Assembly: GCF_031877795.1 (NCBI RefSeq)
Contig: NC_133971.1
Coordinates: 13,246,325-13,310,324 of the forward strand
DNA: 64,000 bases
Reading direction: 5' to 3'
DNA from: Strix aluco
Taxonomy: Eukaryota > Chordata > Aves > Strigiformes > Strigidae
Below are positions 48,945-60,533 of this stretch, one piece after another. Under the pieces are notes generated by a model that was not told the DNA's origin, did not search any database, and worked only from the letters and a program-made list of their open reading frames with translations. How positions within the stretch are numbered: position 1 is the first letter of the stretch; every line of letters begins with the position of its first letter. The translations under genes and the position numbers were made by a program.

Positions 48945-50144
48945 CATAGAATCATAGGATACCAGGTTGGAAGGGACCTCAAGGATCATCTGGTCCAACC
49001 TTTTTTGGCAAAAACAGGGTCTAGACAAGATGGCCCAGCACTCTGTCCAGCTGAATCTTAAAAATGTCCAGTGTTGGGGAATCCACCACTTCCCCAGGGA
49101 GATTATTCTAATGGATAATTGTTCTCATTATGAAAAATTTTCCTCTTGTGTCCAATAGGAATCTCCCCAGGATTAACTTGTACCCATTACCTCTCGTCTT
49201 TTCCATGTGACTCTTTGTGAAAATGGAGTCTCCATCTTTGTAGCCACCCTTTAAATACTGGAACATAGTGATGAGGTCTCCCCTAAGGCTTCTTTTCTCA
49301 AGGATGAACAAACCCAGTTCTCTCAGCCTTTCCTCACATGGCAGGCTTCCCAGTCCTTTGATCATCTTTGTGGCCCTTCTCTGGACCCTCTCCAGCCTGT
49401 CCACACCTTTTTTGCATGGGGGGGACCAGAACTGAACACAGTATTCCAGGTGTGGCCTGACAAGCACTGAATAGTGTGGGATAATGATGACTTTATGTCT
49501 GCTGGTGATTCTCTTGTTGATGCAATCCAGCATCCTGTTGGCTCTCTTTGCCGCAGCAGCACACTAGTGGTCCATGTTGAGCTTGTTCACCAGGACCCCA
49601 GGTCTCTTTCCAGAGAGCTGCTCTCCAGTCAGGTAGATCCCAGTCTGAGCTGCACTCCTGGATTATGTTTTCCCAGGTGTGATTGTCCTTGTTGAACTTC
49701 ATAAGGTTCTTGTTAGCCCACTCTTCCAGCCTATCCAGGTCTCCCTACACTTCCCTTCTGAAGTGTCCACTTCTCCACTCAGTTTGGTATCATCAGCAAA
49801 CTTCATCAGGGTACACTTGATCCCATCATCCAGATCACTTAGAAGATACTAAACAGCACTGGGCCCAAGATCTATCCCTGAGGTACCCCACTTGTGACAG
49901 GTTGCCAGTTTGAGAAGGAGCTGTTTCCCACCACCCCTCTGGGTGCGGCCTATCAGCCAGTTCCCCACCCACCGCACAGACCACTTGTCTAGACTGTAAT
50001 GCATTAGTTTCTATAGGAGGCGGCGGCTGTGGGAAACTATCAAAAGTCTTGGTGAAATCCAGGGAGACAATGCCCACTGCTCACCCCACATCAACTGAGC
50101 AGGTTACTTGGTTGTAGAAGGTGATCAGATTTGTTAAGCATGAT
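48945..50144 (-). mobile_element. CR1 LINE, about 1.2 kb, minus strand
   Basis: The left edge is the reverse complement of a CR1 tail (TCATAGAATCATAGG), of a subfamily different from the other copies. Reading the minus strand towards the left, it holds decayed reverse-transcriptase sequence. A SLDFTKTFDS segment (about 50060) matches the conserved LDFSKAFD-type RT motif, a GYLRDRSWAQCCL segment matches a damaged VPQG-S-LGP region, and an LMKFNK-like piece lies near 49700. The C-terminal region RLRELGLFILEKRSLRGDLI lies near 49300. Stops and frameshifts separate them. The 5' end coincides with the LTR at 50145, so the LTR may have inserted into it, but I could not recognise CR1 sequence beyond 51161. 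Confidence 0.9.
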
Positions 50145-51156
50145 TGTCATGGTTTCAGCCCGCACAGCAACTGAACATCACTCACCCCTTCTACCCCAGT
50201 GCTGTGAAGGAGAAAAATGAATCAAAAGACTCAGGAATCACAGAATCACAGAATCGTCTAGCTTGGAAAAGACCTTGAAGATCATCCAGTCCAACCACTA
50301 ACCTAACACTGACAGTTCCCAAGGACAGAGAGGAGTGGCTCAACCATTATGGTCACAGGCAAAAGACAGGTTTGTTAGGGGAAGAAAAAGACATCGCTTT
50401 AATTCCAAACACTAACAACAACAACACCACTTAACAGACAGAGTAGGACCATGAGAAGCATTACCACATCCTAAAAACACCTCCCACCACCCCTCCCTTC
50501 TTCCTGGGCTCAGTTTTTTCTCTACCTCCTACCTCCTTCCCCAGTGGTGTGGGACAGGGGATGGGGGGTGCAGTCAGTCCACCACTTTTTCTTGCAAGGC
50601 AAGGGTGGCAGGGGCAGGAATCACTCTTCTGCATTCTTCCCCCAGCTCCACGTGGTGTCCCTCTCATGGGAGACAGTCCTCCACAAACTCTCCCCACGGG
50701 ATGCATTATTCTTCCTCCCAGCGCCGAACTGCAACAGCGGGGGCTGCTTCTTCCCACAGAGTCCGGGGTCCTCCACAGGCCACAGGCAAATCTCTGCTCT
50801 GCCAGTGACCTCCATGGGTGACAGGGAAGGCTGTATCCCTGCTATCTCACCACGGGATACAGTGTACCATCTCCCCTTCCTCCACCTCCTTCCACTTGAC
50901 CTCGGTGCTTGCATAGGGGTGTTTGCATAGGTGTCCTTCTTGTAATGCCTCCTCACAAGTCCCCCAATGCCCTCACAGGTTTCCCTTCTTAAATAAGTTA
51001 TCACACAGATGCAGTCACCATTGCTAATTATCTTGGCCTTGGCCATAGTCAGGTCTGACTTGCAGCCAGGGGAACTTTTGAGAAGCTTTTCACAGGGGGC
51101 CACTGCTGTAGCCCCCTCCCCCACTACAAAAATCCCCATCACACAAACCCAGCACA
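50145..51156 (-). mobile_element. Solo LTR, minus strand, interrupted by CR1
   Basis: It starts TGTCATGG and, read from the other side, begins TGTGCTGGG, giving TG...CA ends. Flanks ATGAT (50140-50144) and ACGAT (51157-51161) match at 4 of 5 positions, consistent with a 5-bp duplication with one decayed base. On the minus strand a TATA-like CTTATTTAAG lies at about 50988-50999 and an ATTAAA signal at 50398-50403, which sets the orientation. Its middle contains GTGGAGGAC/CCCGTGGGGA-type segments like those in the LTR at 60534, so the two are distant relatives. A CR1 fragment sits inside at 50235-50322. A 183-codon minus frame (50621-51172) overruns the LTR edge and is taken as chance. Confidence 0.78.
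50235..50322 (-). mobile_element. 88-bp CR1 3'-end fragment nested in the LTR
   Basis: AATCACAGAATCACAG followed by the CR1 3'-UTR complement (TTGGAAAAGACCTTGAAG and so on) runs for about 88 bp and then returns to LTR sequence (AAGGACAGAGAGG). It matches the left 85-90 bp of the CR1 at 30679 almost base for base. It must be younger than the LTR around it. Confidence 0.85.
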
Positions 51157-51161
51157 ACGAT

Positions 51162-53400
51162 TTTGAATGCATTTCTTGAGATCATAGCCTTTAGTTTTAC
51201 TTCCTGTCAGGTATTTGTGAGGTACTAAAGATAGGAAAATTATGCTGCAACAACAACAAATTTACAATTTGCATTTGATGTTCACATTACAGAATGTTAC
51301 AGAAGAACATACTGTTTTCAGAACAGGATGAACACATATGATCGTTCCCCCAGGTAGTCTCCCCATACTTTAAGCTGAGTGCTAGGGCTCTTCCGCTGTG
51401 CCTTTTTGGTTGTAGGAACCTGACAAATATCAAGACTCAGTCCATTGTGGTTGATATCATGTGCTAGAGCAGGGTTAAATAAGATTTCATTAGGTATTTT
51501 TACCTTGAGGCTAGTTTACCACTAGTCGTCTAAAGCACCTGTTACCATTTCTGTCAAACAAGTGGGAAAGTGGTGATCTGAGCTAGTCAAGGTCCTGGTG
51601 TGTGCTTACCTTGGTCTTCTCTGAATACCCTGGTCTATTTTCTTTGAAAGTTTGCGCTTTCCTGTGAAGTGGACCTGGCAATGTGAACGTGTGGAAACCA
51701 GGAGGGTTCCTGCTATTGGAGACTCACCAGTGCTTATAGTGTAGTTACAGCACACTCTTAGGTGTTCTCTTCTAATACAGGCTTAAGGTTATCTGACTCA
51801 AAGTCACGGTTTCAAGTGACATTAAGGTAATATCTGTTGTAGTGAGTTCATTGTTCTTGTCCGATTCTATAACTGCTGTCTTTTGTTCAGTGTATAGCTG
51901 CTTAATCTCCAAAGCAGAATGACCTGAAGTATCTGGGTGGTGGTGTGTATTCCTCCATGCACACACATCCCACTTGCTGTATGATTTCCTCTGGATGGTT
52001 GGGATCAGATGAGTTCCTTGTGCTTGGTTTGGAAATCTGCAAAGAGTTCATAATTTGGTAATCACTCCCTACCACTTGATTTTATTCTTCTGGGCATTTC
52101 AACAGAGGCAGCTTAACAGGTGTCAGGAAATGATGCAAGAGTAATCCCTTTTTTGTTTATTGTTTTTATGATGATTATGGGGCTAGCTGTTTCTTTGATC
52201 ATTTTTGTAGTCTGAACTCTCTGCCTGCAAAGTCTTGACCTCATGCCTTTTTCTTTGAGAGACACAATCACCTGAATGTCCCACTATCAGATCCAGCCTT
52301 GCGCTATGGTATTCTCTTAATTATCCTGAATTATCTGCTTATCCTAGCAGAGCTGTTGCAAACCTGCATTTCTTCTGTTTGGGAGCTTGTGTGCAGTGCC
52401 TCTGAATAGCTTTTGTAAAGATTAGTTTTTCAGTAGGAGCAAAGCACTACATGAAAGGAAAGAAGCATGCAGCCATGGCAGTTTGACACTCTCTCCTAAG
52501 ACCTCAGGTTTCAGAATCTGATTTGAGTCTTGCTGTCTGTCTTCATCTTTTTAATTGTCTTGAGGGCTGCTTTTCTGTGTTTCTGAGGCTGACTAAACTG
52601 ATAAGAGACTTCTTTTTTCAGCAGGAAGCTTGAAAGACTTTTACCTATGTTATTTTTTCCTTTGCTATTTGCATGCCCTGGTTGTCCTTCTACAGAGAAT
52701 AAATGTATAGATTTCTGCAGTGTAGTGCATTGGAGTCCACTTGGTATGGGTGCAGAAGCTGGCACCAGTGACTCCTGAGTGAGGAATAGGACATGTAACA
52801 TGTGAAAGTTGGTTATAGTGCAATCCTGCTGTGGTAGTCGTGGCTTCTGAAGGAGTTCATTGTTCTGTGATTGCTACTTGTTTCTTACTCCAAACCAAGG
52901 AACTTTCATTCCTCCTGGAACAATTTTGATTTTAAATAAGTTTCGGGATTTTTTTTGAGGACACATTTATGATGATTTTATAATGGGTGAATTCTGCTTT
53001 TTATTGAAAAGGAATGAAATATAGTTCCACTATAGGTAAATCCTTTGAATGAGCTACTACCTGTACTCCCCCCAGTTTAAGTTTTTTCCCTAGGTACTAA
53101 AAATTTGACAGATTATACTCTGCCTGACTCAGCTTTTTAGCTTTTCTACATGACTTCATGCTCAGATGATCTGTCTGACCATAGTGACGCTTAATCCCTC
53201 TGAAGATATGTTATACTTCTGTCTTTGTTGGAGGCAAAATTTATTCTTTCCATAGGTCCAGCCACTAATTTTGAATGTATTTGTATTCAGATGAATGTGC
53301 TGGATGTTTTTGTTCATAATTGTTCTACTTCAGTGAAGATGGTGTCAGTGATCTGATATGCCTTATTAAATGTGTTGCAACTTTCTAAAAAATTCCTAAA
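51162..53400. other. Presumed intron between LTRs
   Basis: No recognised gene, exon or repeat. Frames are under 100 codons. Confidence 0.5.
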
Positions 53401-53405
53401 GTTAA

Positions 53406-54449
53406 TGTTGCGTTTAGGGTGAGAATAAATTTGGTAAGAGATAAATCCCCTTGCATTCTAGCTGGTCCTCAGAGATGAGGGGCTAGTGGCGGCTGGACTT
53501 GTTCTTTAATAGGTATGCCAATTGGAGCCGTAACTATAGGTCTGACCTGGACGCCCAAACAGCCTGTATGCTGTAGGCCCGGTTGAGTTCACAAGAAGCT
53601 GTCAGATTCACAAATAGTGCAGATTAGTGGCTGTCACTATAGGTCTGACCCAGCCCAAACAGCCCATACACTGTACATCTGGTTGCATTCAAGAGAAGCA
53701 GTCAGATTCACAAATAGTACGGTTTATTTTCATGCAACATCTACAGTTCTTTAAGATTGCCTACGATAAATGCACAAACTGCAGGTTGGCTGTATAGCAC
53801 TACACAAAAGAAAAGGATTGCAATCACACACACACAGTTCCCAGGTATACACTCGGCGTAGCCAAGGAGGTCTTACCAAAAGGCATCCCTTCTGGGGGCG
53901 GGCGAGAGCACAAACCCGTCGATCTGTCCCTCCGATTTGGTGTCGGATTATTGTCCCTCCAAGTTAGGTACAAACTTGGGGTACTATTTATCTTAGTAGG
54001 TATGGTGAGTGGGTGGGACTGTAGTCAAGTCATTATTTTGTTGAGTAATGACATAATTCATTTCGTGGTGCCAAGGGGTACAGCTGGTTTTTATGGGAAA
54101 AAGAGGGAGGACGGAAAGCAAGGTCGACTTGGTGCGAGGGGTGCAGCTGGGTTGTGTGGGAAAGAAGGGAAGATGAGGCACAGAGTTGGACGGTTGCTAC
54201 AAAAAATCATCTTTTGCAAGAAAAGAGTAGAACAGGAGATAAATCTGTCCTTGAGAGAAGTGAAAGAATGGGACTGTGCAGCCTGCACCCCGCTTCGCAT
54301 TCCTCCTTGGCGCCACATCAAACACTAATCACTGGACCTTTGTCCTGTCCTGTGTTTGTTCTGGGCACCCCGTGTCAAGGAAAATGTGTGCTTTGCAGAT
54401 TTCTCACTGTTTTGCTGTTTTGCCTTCTTCATGCTTCCAGTACCTAACA
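53406..54449 (-). mobile_element. Solo LTR of an endogenous retrovirus, copy 2
   Basis: Same family and same orientation as 560-1471, starting TGTTGCG and ending CCTAACA. A perfect 5-bp target duplication, GTTAA, flanks it at 53401-53405 and 54450-54454. Over about 700 bp (53703-54410 against 732-1440) I count some 16-17 substitutions and one 1-bp indel, about 97-98% identity. The part that is U5 in the minus orientation (53406-53700) is more diverged and carries an extra tandem unit of about 100 bp, so this copy is 1044 bp against 912 bp. Minus-strand AATAAA is retained (about 53722-53730), and the TATA palindrome is altered by one base. There is no proviral coding sequence. Confidence 0.86.
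53532..53733. repeat. Tandem duplication inside LTR copy 2
   Basis: Two units of 100-103 bp share ACTATAGGTCTGACC near their starts (53533 and 53636) and GTCAGATTCACAAATAGT near their ends (53601 and 53701). The units have diverged, so the duplication is not recent. LTR copy 1 has one unit, with about 30 bp deleted from it. Confidence 0.75.
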
Positions 54450-54454
54450 GTTAA

Positions 54455-57400
54455 TGATACAGAAGTGTGCTCTTTTAATGTTTTATTAACTTCTGATGTA
54501 TTCTTTTCTTAATTTTCTTCAAAATTGTGTGCAAGAGATATCTAATGTAAGAGATTTAATAATTTAATACAACAATTAAAAATGGAATAGAAATGAAACC
54601 AATTTGCAGACAGAATGCTTTAAAATAAAAATAGGATATAAAGCAATGTTTTCTACTATGTTATACACACAATCTCCCCCAAAATATATATGTAATTTTT
54701 ACTGTCTTGGAAGTCTTTCAAGTTCTCTGAAACCTTCAAGCTACTGTTCACACACGTGTACAGCTTTTCTTTTTAAAAAAGAAAACCAAAACTCTGAAAG
54801 CAAAATAAATATCCAATACAATAAAATATCAGTTTGTTCTTACCTAGTAGGGATAGGGTTGACTAAAATTTTTACCTTTGTCTTAAACAGAATGTTGGCT
54901 TTGAAAGCTCAGGGAAGAAGCAGCAGGGAAAAGAAAGTAACACAGTGGTAAGTACATTATTTTTCTTTCCTCTGGATCAACTGCACAGTGTATTAAAATA
55001 GAAATCCTCTTCTCTATTCATAAGTTGTAATAATCACCTCCAAAGCACTTTAATTTTATTCTGCATCATTTCTCATGTTATTCTTAAGACTTTTTTTTTG
55101 GTTATAAATATGTGTTGAAGAGCCAAGTACATGATATGTATTTACATGTAATTGTGTGCATAAATAGAAAGGGGAATATATAGGAAACTTAAGTTGCAGG
55201 AAAATAATTCTGATTGAAAGCTCGAAGTCCATTATCAAATGTTTTGACTTGTGAAGCTGTAGCATTTTATACTGCTTTTTTTAAATATTTTTTTTTTTTT
55301 AGTTCTTAAGAAAGATCAGCATATTTATGGAAAACTTGGATAAAAGATGCTTAAAAAAATGCTTTGAATGTTTGTTGGTCCTCTTACTGTCCTTTCTGGT
55401 TTGCTGATCTAAAGTCTAGGCAAACAACGCATCATATCATTTCTACTTTACTGGTGTATTAACATTCTTTAGCTAGAGAGCATACCTAAGAACATGAAAA
55501 GTATTAAGAAGCCAAGTAAAGTTCAATTTTCTGTTCAGAGCTCTATGGAAAAGCAACACATGTTCAGAATCAGCTTTTTTGTTTATTAAATGATGCCAGT
55601 GCAGATGGCACTAAGTTGCTTTTGCCTCATATTGTAAGGATTTCTAGAGGCAAGTATTTCTCATGAATAAAAAGAATGCCCAATAGAACATTTTGTCTTT
55701 AGAACTTCTCTATGAATTTCTATGAAAGATTGTTATTGCATACCCACCCACAAAAAAAAAAAACCCAACAACACATGATAGTAGCTTGCATCTGCTTGAT
55801 TTTATTAATAGTGCTGCTCAGACTGTGGAAATGCTAATAGATATTGACACTTCAGTGACTGTAATTTTGAGACTTACTATAAAAATACCAATTTAAAACA
55901 TACAAAATCTTCTGTATATTTTATCTGGCATTGCTACAAACAGCGTATACTTAAGAAGATAGAAGCATGTGCACATGCTCACATTTTCCAGCCTTTTGTG
56001 TAGTCTACAAGGCTGTAGGCTTTGTGTGTTTTGGCATTCTCTGCTGAGCTAAGAAACTGTGCTGTTGCTGTACTGTTTCAGCTGTGCTTACTGCTCCATA
56101 AGGTTTGTTTCTTCCTATGGGCAAATGACTAGCAATGCCTCTTCCCTTCACTTCCCCTATGCTGGTTCATCTGACTGTTGTAACTGGAGGAATTAAGACA
56201 GTATCTCTTCCCTTCTGCTTGAATAGATGTTGACAGTATGTGATACACAGCATTTACTCATACAGTAGATCCAGACATAATCCCTCAAAGGACTAAACCC
56301 GAAGCATAAGCGGTTTAATATGGTTTTATACCTCTTCCAGAGGCTTACCATCTCAGTCTGGTTGCTCTGTGTATTTAATTTTCATTGTTTGCTTTGTATA
56401 GAAAGTCAGGAACTTGTCCTGTTTGTTTCCATGGATCTTTTTCACACCAACAATGAAAGAAAATGGAGTTATTTAGTGTAGAAATTAGTGGATTCTGAAA
56501 GCAAAGCAGTTCTGAAGTAGCTTGGTACAGCTAGCTGTACCAAATAGCTATGATGACTATCTGTACAGTAGCTGTGATTATTTCTACTGCATGGGGGTGT
56601 TTTCTTTAAAAAAAGGGATATGGTGGCTAGTGAGGGATGGAGTTCAGTATTCTATTGGGATAAATATTTCATGTTTCTGGCTATGTATTCACTTAAAAGT
56701 GACAAACACAAAAACCCAAACATGTCAGTTCCATAATGTAAAGGAATTCTTTAGCCATTTGAAAACATCACTGTTGAAATAATGAAATATGTCATGGCTT
56801 TTATAAAAGCTCAGTTTTTTGAATATTTCCTGACGGTTTGAGGGTCTCTTGCAGTTTACTTCAAACTTCAGTTTGTCCTAGTAGATATCCTTGAATTTAT
56901 ATGGCTTTTTTTGATTTGAGGAGGAGAAATGGGTGAGACTCAATCACAGTAGTTTTGAAAATCAATTTATTCCTCTTAATGTTTTCTTAGTAACACTACA
57001 AATATGTACACAAAGAATATGCAGTCAAGTTGAACATCAGAAGTGAAGATCAGATCTAATGCTAATCTCAGCAGCATTGTTAATACTATACAATTAGACA
57101 GCATTCTTCAGATGAAATGTTACAGTGGCACTTGCTTGGATATATTGGCTGTCCAGATGGAAGTTAGTTTCTAGGGCTGCCTCAGAAAAAGAGCAAAAGG
57201 AAATGTGTGAGAACTAAGTTGGAACTACCTGGGCTGCAGTTGTTTAGTGACAGTGTCTGTGTTTGTGTTACTGTGTAGTTATTATGTAGTGTTAATATGA
57301 AAAGTCAATATAAATATATAAAAAAGGAAAATTACAATTGTTTGGGTATTTGAACATTTTTAAATTTATTTTTTACTGTAAACTTAATCTATAATTCTTC

Positions 57401-60400
57401 TCGGTGCTCTTTTTTTGCCAAGGATGTCTCTGTAATGAATCTTACCTTAAATTACAGATATGTACTCTGATATACCTGTGCCTTACTGATGCCTTGGTCT
57501 AGGTTTATAACAATATTGAATATTACTGCATTTCAGTTAAAGGCTGTACTTGAAGTGGAGTATTTTGTTATGTAGGTATTTGCCAAGAGGTTTTTTGCAT
57601 CTTTTCTCAGTTTAAAAATAATACTTTGGTTGTTTTGTTTTCACAAAGTCAGTCTGGTTTTGTCATTGTTAAGCTTTTGGCATGATAAGGCCAAGTATTG
57701 ACTGCTTTGTTGTATTTCTGCTTTTTTACAGTTATAGAAATGAATAGAAATAAATATTCCAAAGATTTCTTTTGAAATACTTAGGGTGAGTTTTACCTGT
57801 CATAATAACTTTCAGGTTTGTTTTAGCATAGGCAGTTTAGCTAAAGTTCTAAGCTGGAAAATTGCTGTTGCAACAAATATCTGGTTAGATAGTCTCTAGT
57901 TTCAATGAAGTGGGAGAATGCTGCTGTTTAACCAAGAAGATGTTACTGATATCATCAACACCACTATAACAAACTAGAGGTTTTATAGTTTGATAAAGAA
58001 CTTGATCTTAATTGTGTAAAGGATTTCTGAGTATTTTAAAGCAAAAAAAAAAAAAATAGAAATAGTAAATTGAAATCTGGTTAGAATTTATTTCATAGAA
58101 TACAAGAAACAGATAATTTAAGCAAATGTCTCCAGAATTCACACCTGACACTGTTCTTTTGGCAGTTACATGAAATTAGCTTGCTGCCCTGGCCCTTGGA
58201 GATGGGTGGGTAGTTTTGTTTATTTGTGTTTTGTTGGGTTTTGTTTTTTAAATATATAGAGACATTGATAGCTTGGAAAGTAGTTAACCTGAAGAGAAGC
58301 TTTGAGTTTTGTATTTCAGCAAGCTCGGAGTAGAGTATTGCTGGTTTTGCTTATATCCTAGCAGCTGTTGAATCAGTAAAAGCAAAACCAATTTCTGCCC
58401 TCTATGTTCCCTTTATTTTCTCAAAAAATGTAGCAAGCATCCTTCATATTTTTGCATTTAACAATTGGTAGTTATTTACTGTATTCACTAATACGTTCCT
58501 CTTCCTGTTGTTACCATTCACCATTGTTGTTTCATGAGTAATGCCTTTTCTTTCTTTTGCTCTGAGTGCTGTATGTGAGCAAGTACAGTGTGCTTTCTTG
58601 GTGTTCCCTACCAGCGTGAGGACATGCAGCCATGAATGCAGTTGAGCATTGTTTTCTTATCAGGAGTGGGTAGGCTCAGACTATAGTTTCACATTAAAAT
58701 GGTGAAATGGTTCCAAAATCTCTTTTATTTCCTAACGCTTATTCCCTCCCCCAGATTGCAGCACTGCAGTTCATTGATTTGTACTGATCTGAGTGTTTCC
58801 CAGTCTTGTTTAGAGAAATGAATGACATAAGCAATCCAGTTTTGAAAAACATCTCTTGTTTTTCTGGAAGAGACAGAAAGAAATAGCTTGGATGAGAGGG
58901 AGGAGGAGGTGAAAATAACGTAATCTGGCATTGTCACCAAGTGAGGCTTTGACACTTCAACCAGAGAATGCCATTGCCACATACAAAGAGGCAGTCTCTT
59001 CACAGTATGATTCAGTGGCCATCAGGTTTGAACCATACTTTCCTCTCCTAAAAAGAACAAGTAGAAGGATTGTAGAGAAACAAACTTCCAAGGTAGGGTT
59101 TGCAAGGTGCTGGATGCTGTCTGTTAAATTAAGACCTTGCCATTTCCTTCCAAGATGACTGGATTGATTTTAGAGGAAGCCTGAACCAACCCTTAGTGTC
59201 CCCCCTGCTATGTGAAGAAATCAGCTTCTTTATATGGTTTGCTGATGAGCAAGGGGTGCCAAGTATTTTCTGAGGTTAAAGAATGAAGGATAATTGTGTT
59301 CTTATTTTACTGTAAGAGCACAGGGTGTTTTGTGTTCCTTAAAGTAATAAGATGCTTACAGTTTCCCTGAATTCATGAGGAATAGTGCTGTCATTAGCTG
59401 GAAGAGATTAATTTAAATTGTGCTCTGAGTTTTCACAATACAGCATCTTTCATCAACAAGCCAAACAGCCTGTGTTCTGGTATCTTCTGTGGTGTGTGTT
59501 GCTGCTTTAGGAAGAGAAGAACCCTTAACATCTCTGAAAGCAGACTGGTTCATGTTTTTATGTCCAGAATAAGAAGCTTCATTTCCTACTGATTCTTTTA
59601 AAGTACAGGAAGTAATCAATTCTTTGGATTTAGGGTTTTTTTTAGTGGATTAAATAAGATTCTTAATAAGTAACAATTTTTTTTTTAATAATTCTTTGTT
59701 TCAACAGGAGCATGTTGGGGCTTCTGTCAGTTGGCCAAATAAGCCTTCTTTATTTGCAGGTTGTATGCTGGGTTATGTGCTCCCCAACACAATCTTTCTC
59801 TTTCCTGGATTTGTACATCCTCTGGTCCATAATTCTGAACTGGTTTGTAAATAGTGGAGTGGGCTAAAAAGAACCTGACCAGATATTTTTGTGCCTAGTT
59901 GTTTGTGCCTTTCTGTATAAACATCTGTTGGGTGATTTCGTTTTCCATTCTGCTGCTGATGTAACTGGTAAGGACCCTTTTGAAAGGCTTAAGGGGGTAA
60001 AAAGTGCTTTCACCAGCTTAGAGCATGAGTTGTCCCATCCTGTTAGCATCAGACAAGAAATTTAAGGAGCTAATGGTACAGTGGAACTGTTGCTTTTAGA
60101 GTAAATTAACAGAGATTAGGAACAAAATTACTGTGAACTTCTACTTGACATGTGATACGTAGGGGGGCTGTATGTGTTGGTTTTTGTTGTGGTGTAGGTT
60201 GTTTTTTGTTTTTTTTTTTAAATGCTCATGAAAACATAGGTAGACATATGATTAAACAAAAATGTGCCATGGGATTCTGGCAGATCTGCAGGTGCTGTTG
60301 GGCTGCCAGGTACTTGGATGACAGGAGTGTGCAGGGAATCATTAAAGAGTTCCAGGAAAGAGTGATGTTTCGGTGGATGATGCTGTGCTTTCTGGATTAA

Positions 60401-60528
60401 TATTTAGTATGTATCTAAGCTTGCTGTTGATCTTGCTTTCTTTCATTGGTTGTGGTCTTTCAAACCAGTGCCTTGCTTTTCTGCTTCCAGTGATTTTATT
60501 CTGTTCACTAAAAATGTTTCACCATTTA
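54455..60528. other. Presumed intron, 3' part
   Basis: AT-rich, with the best internal exon candidate of the window at 54891-54947. No known repeat family otherwise. A-rich runs lie near 55751-55763 and 58043-58056. Confidence 0.45.
54891..54947 (+). other. Best candidate internal exon (57 nt)
   Basis: A pyrimidine-rich acceptor (TTTACCTTTGTCTTAAACAG, ending 54890) and a near-perfect donor (GTG followed by GTAAGTAC, GT at 54948-54949) bracket exactly 57 nt, a multiple of three. Two of the three frames are open. Frame 1 gives NVGFESSGKKQQGKESNTV. Another starts with ATG at 54892 and gives MLALKAQGRSSREKKVTQ. If the ATG is used, this would be the first coding exon of the gene whose promoter is at 9.3-10.7 kb, with an intron of about 44 kb. 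Purine-rich GAAGAAGCAGCAGGGAAAAG sequence resembles exonic splicing enhancers. I recognise no protein family from so short a peptide. Confidence 0.4.
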
Positions 60529-60533
60529 TAGAT

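Noticed and set aside
50621-51172. 183-codon minus-strand frame as a gene
   Set aside because: It lies almost entirely in the solo LTR, overruns its edge and shows no recognisable domain.
560-54449. The two related LTRs as the ends of one 53-kb provirus
   Set aside because: Each has its own perfect target duplication, and the DNA between shows no retroviral coding order but a CpG island and unrelated LINEs.
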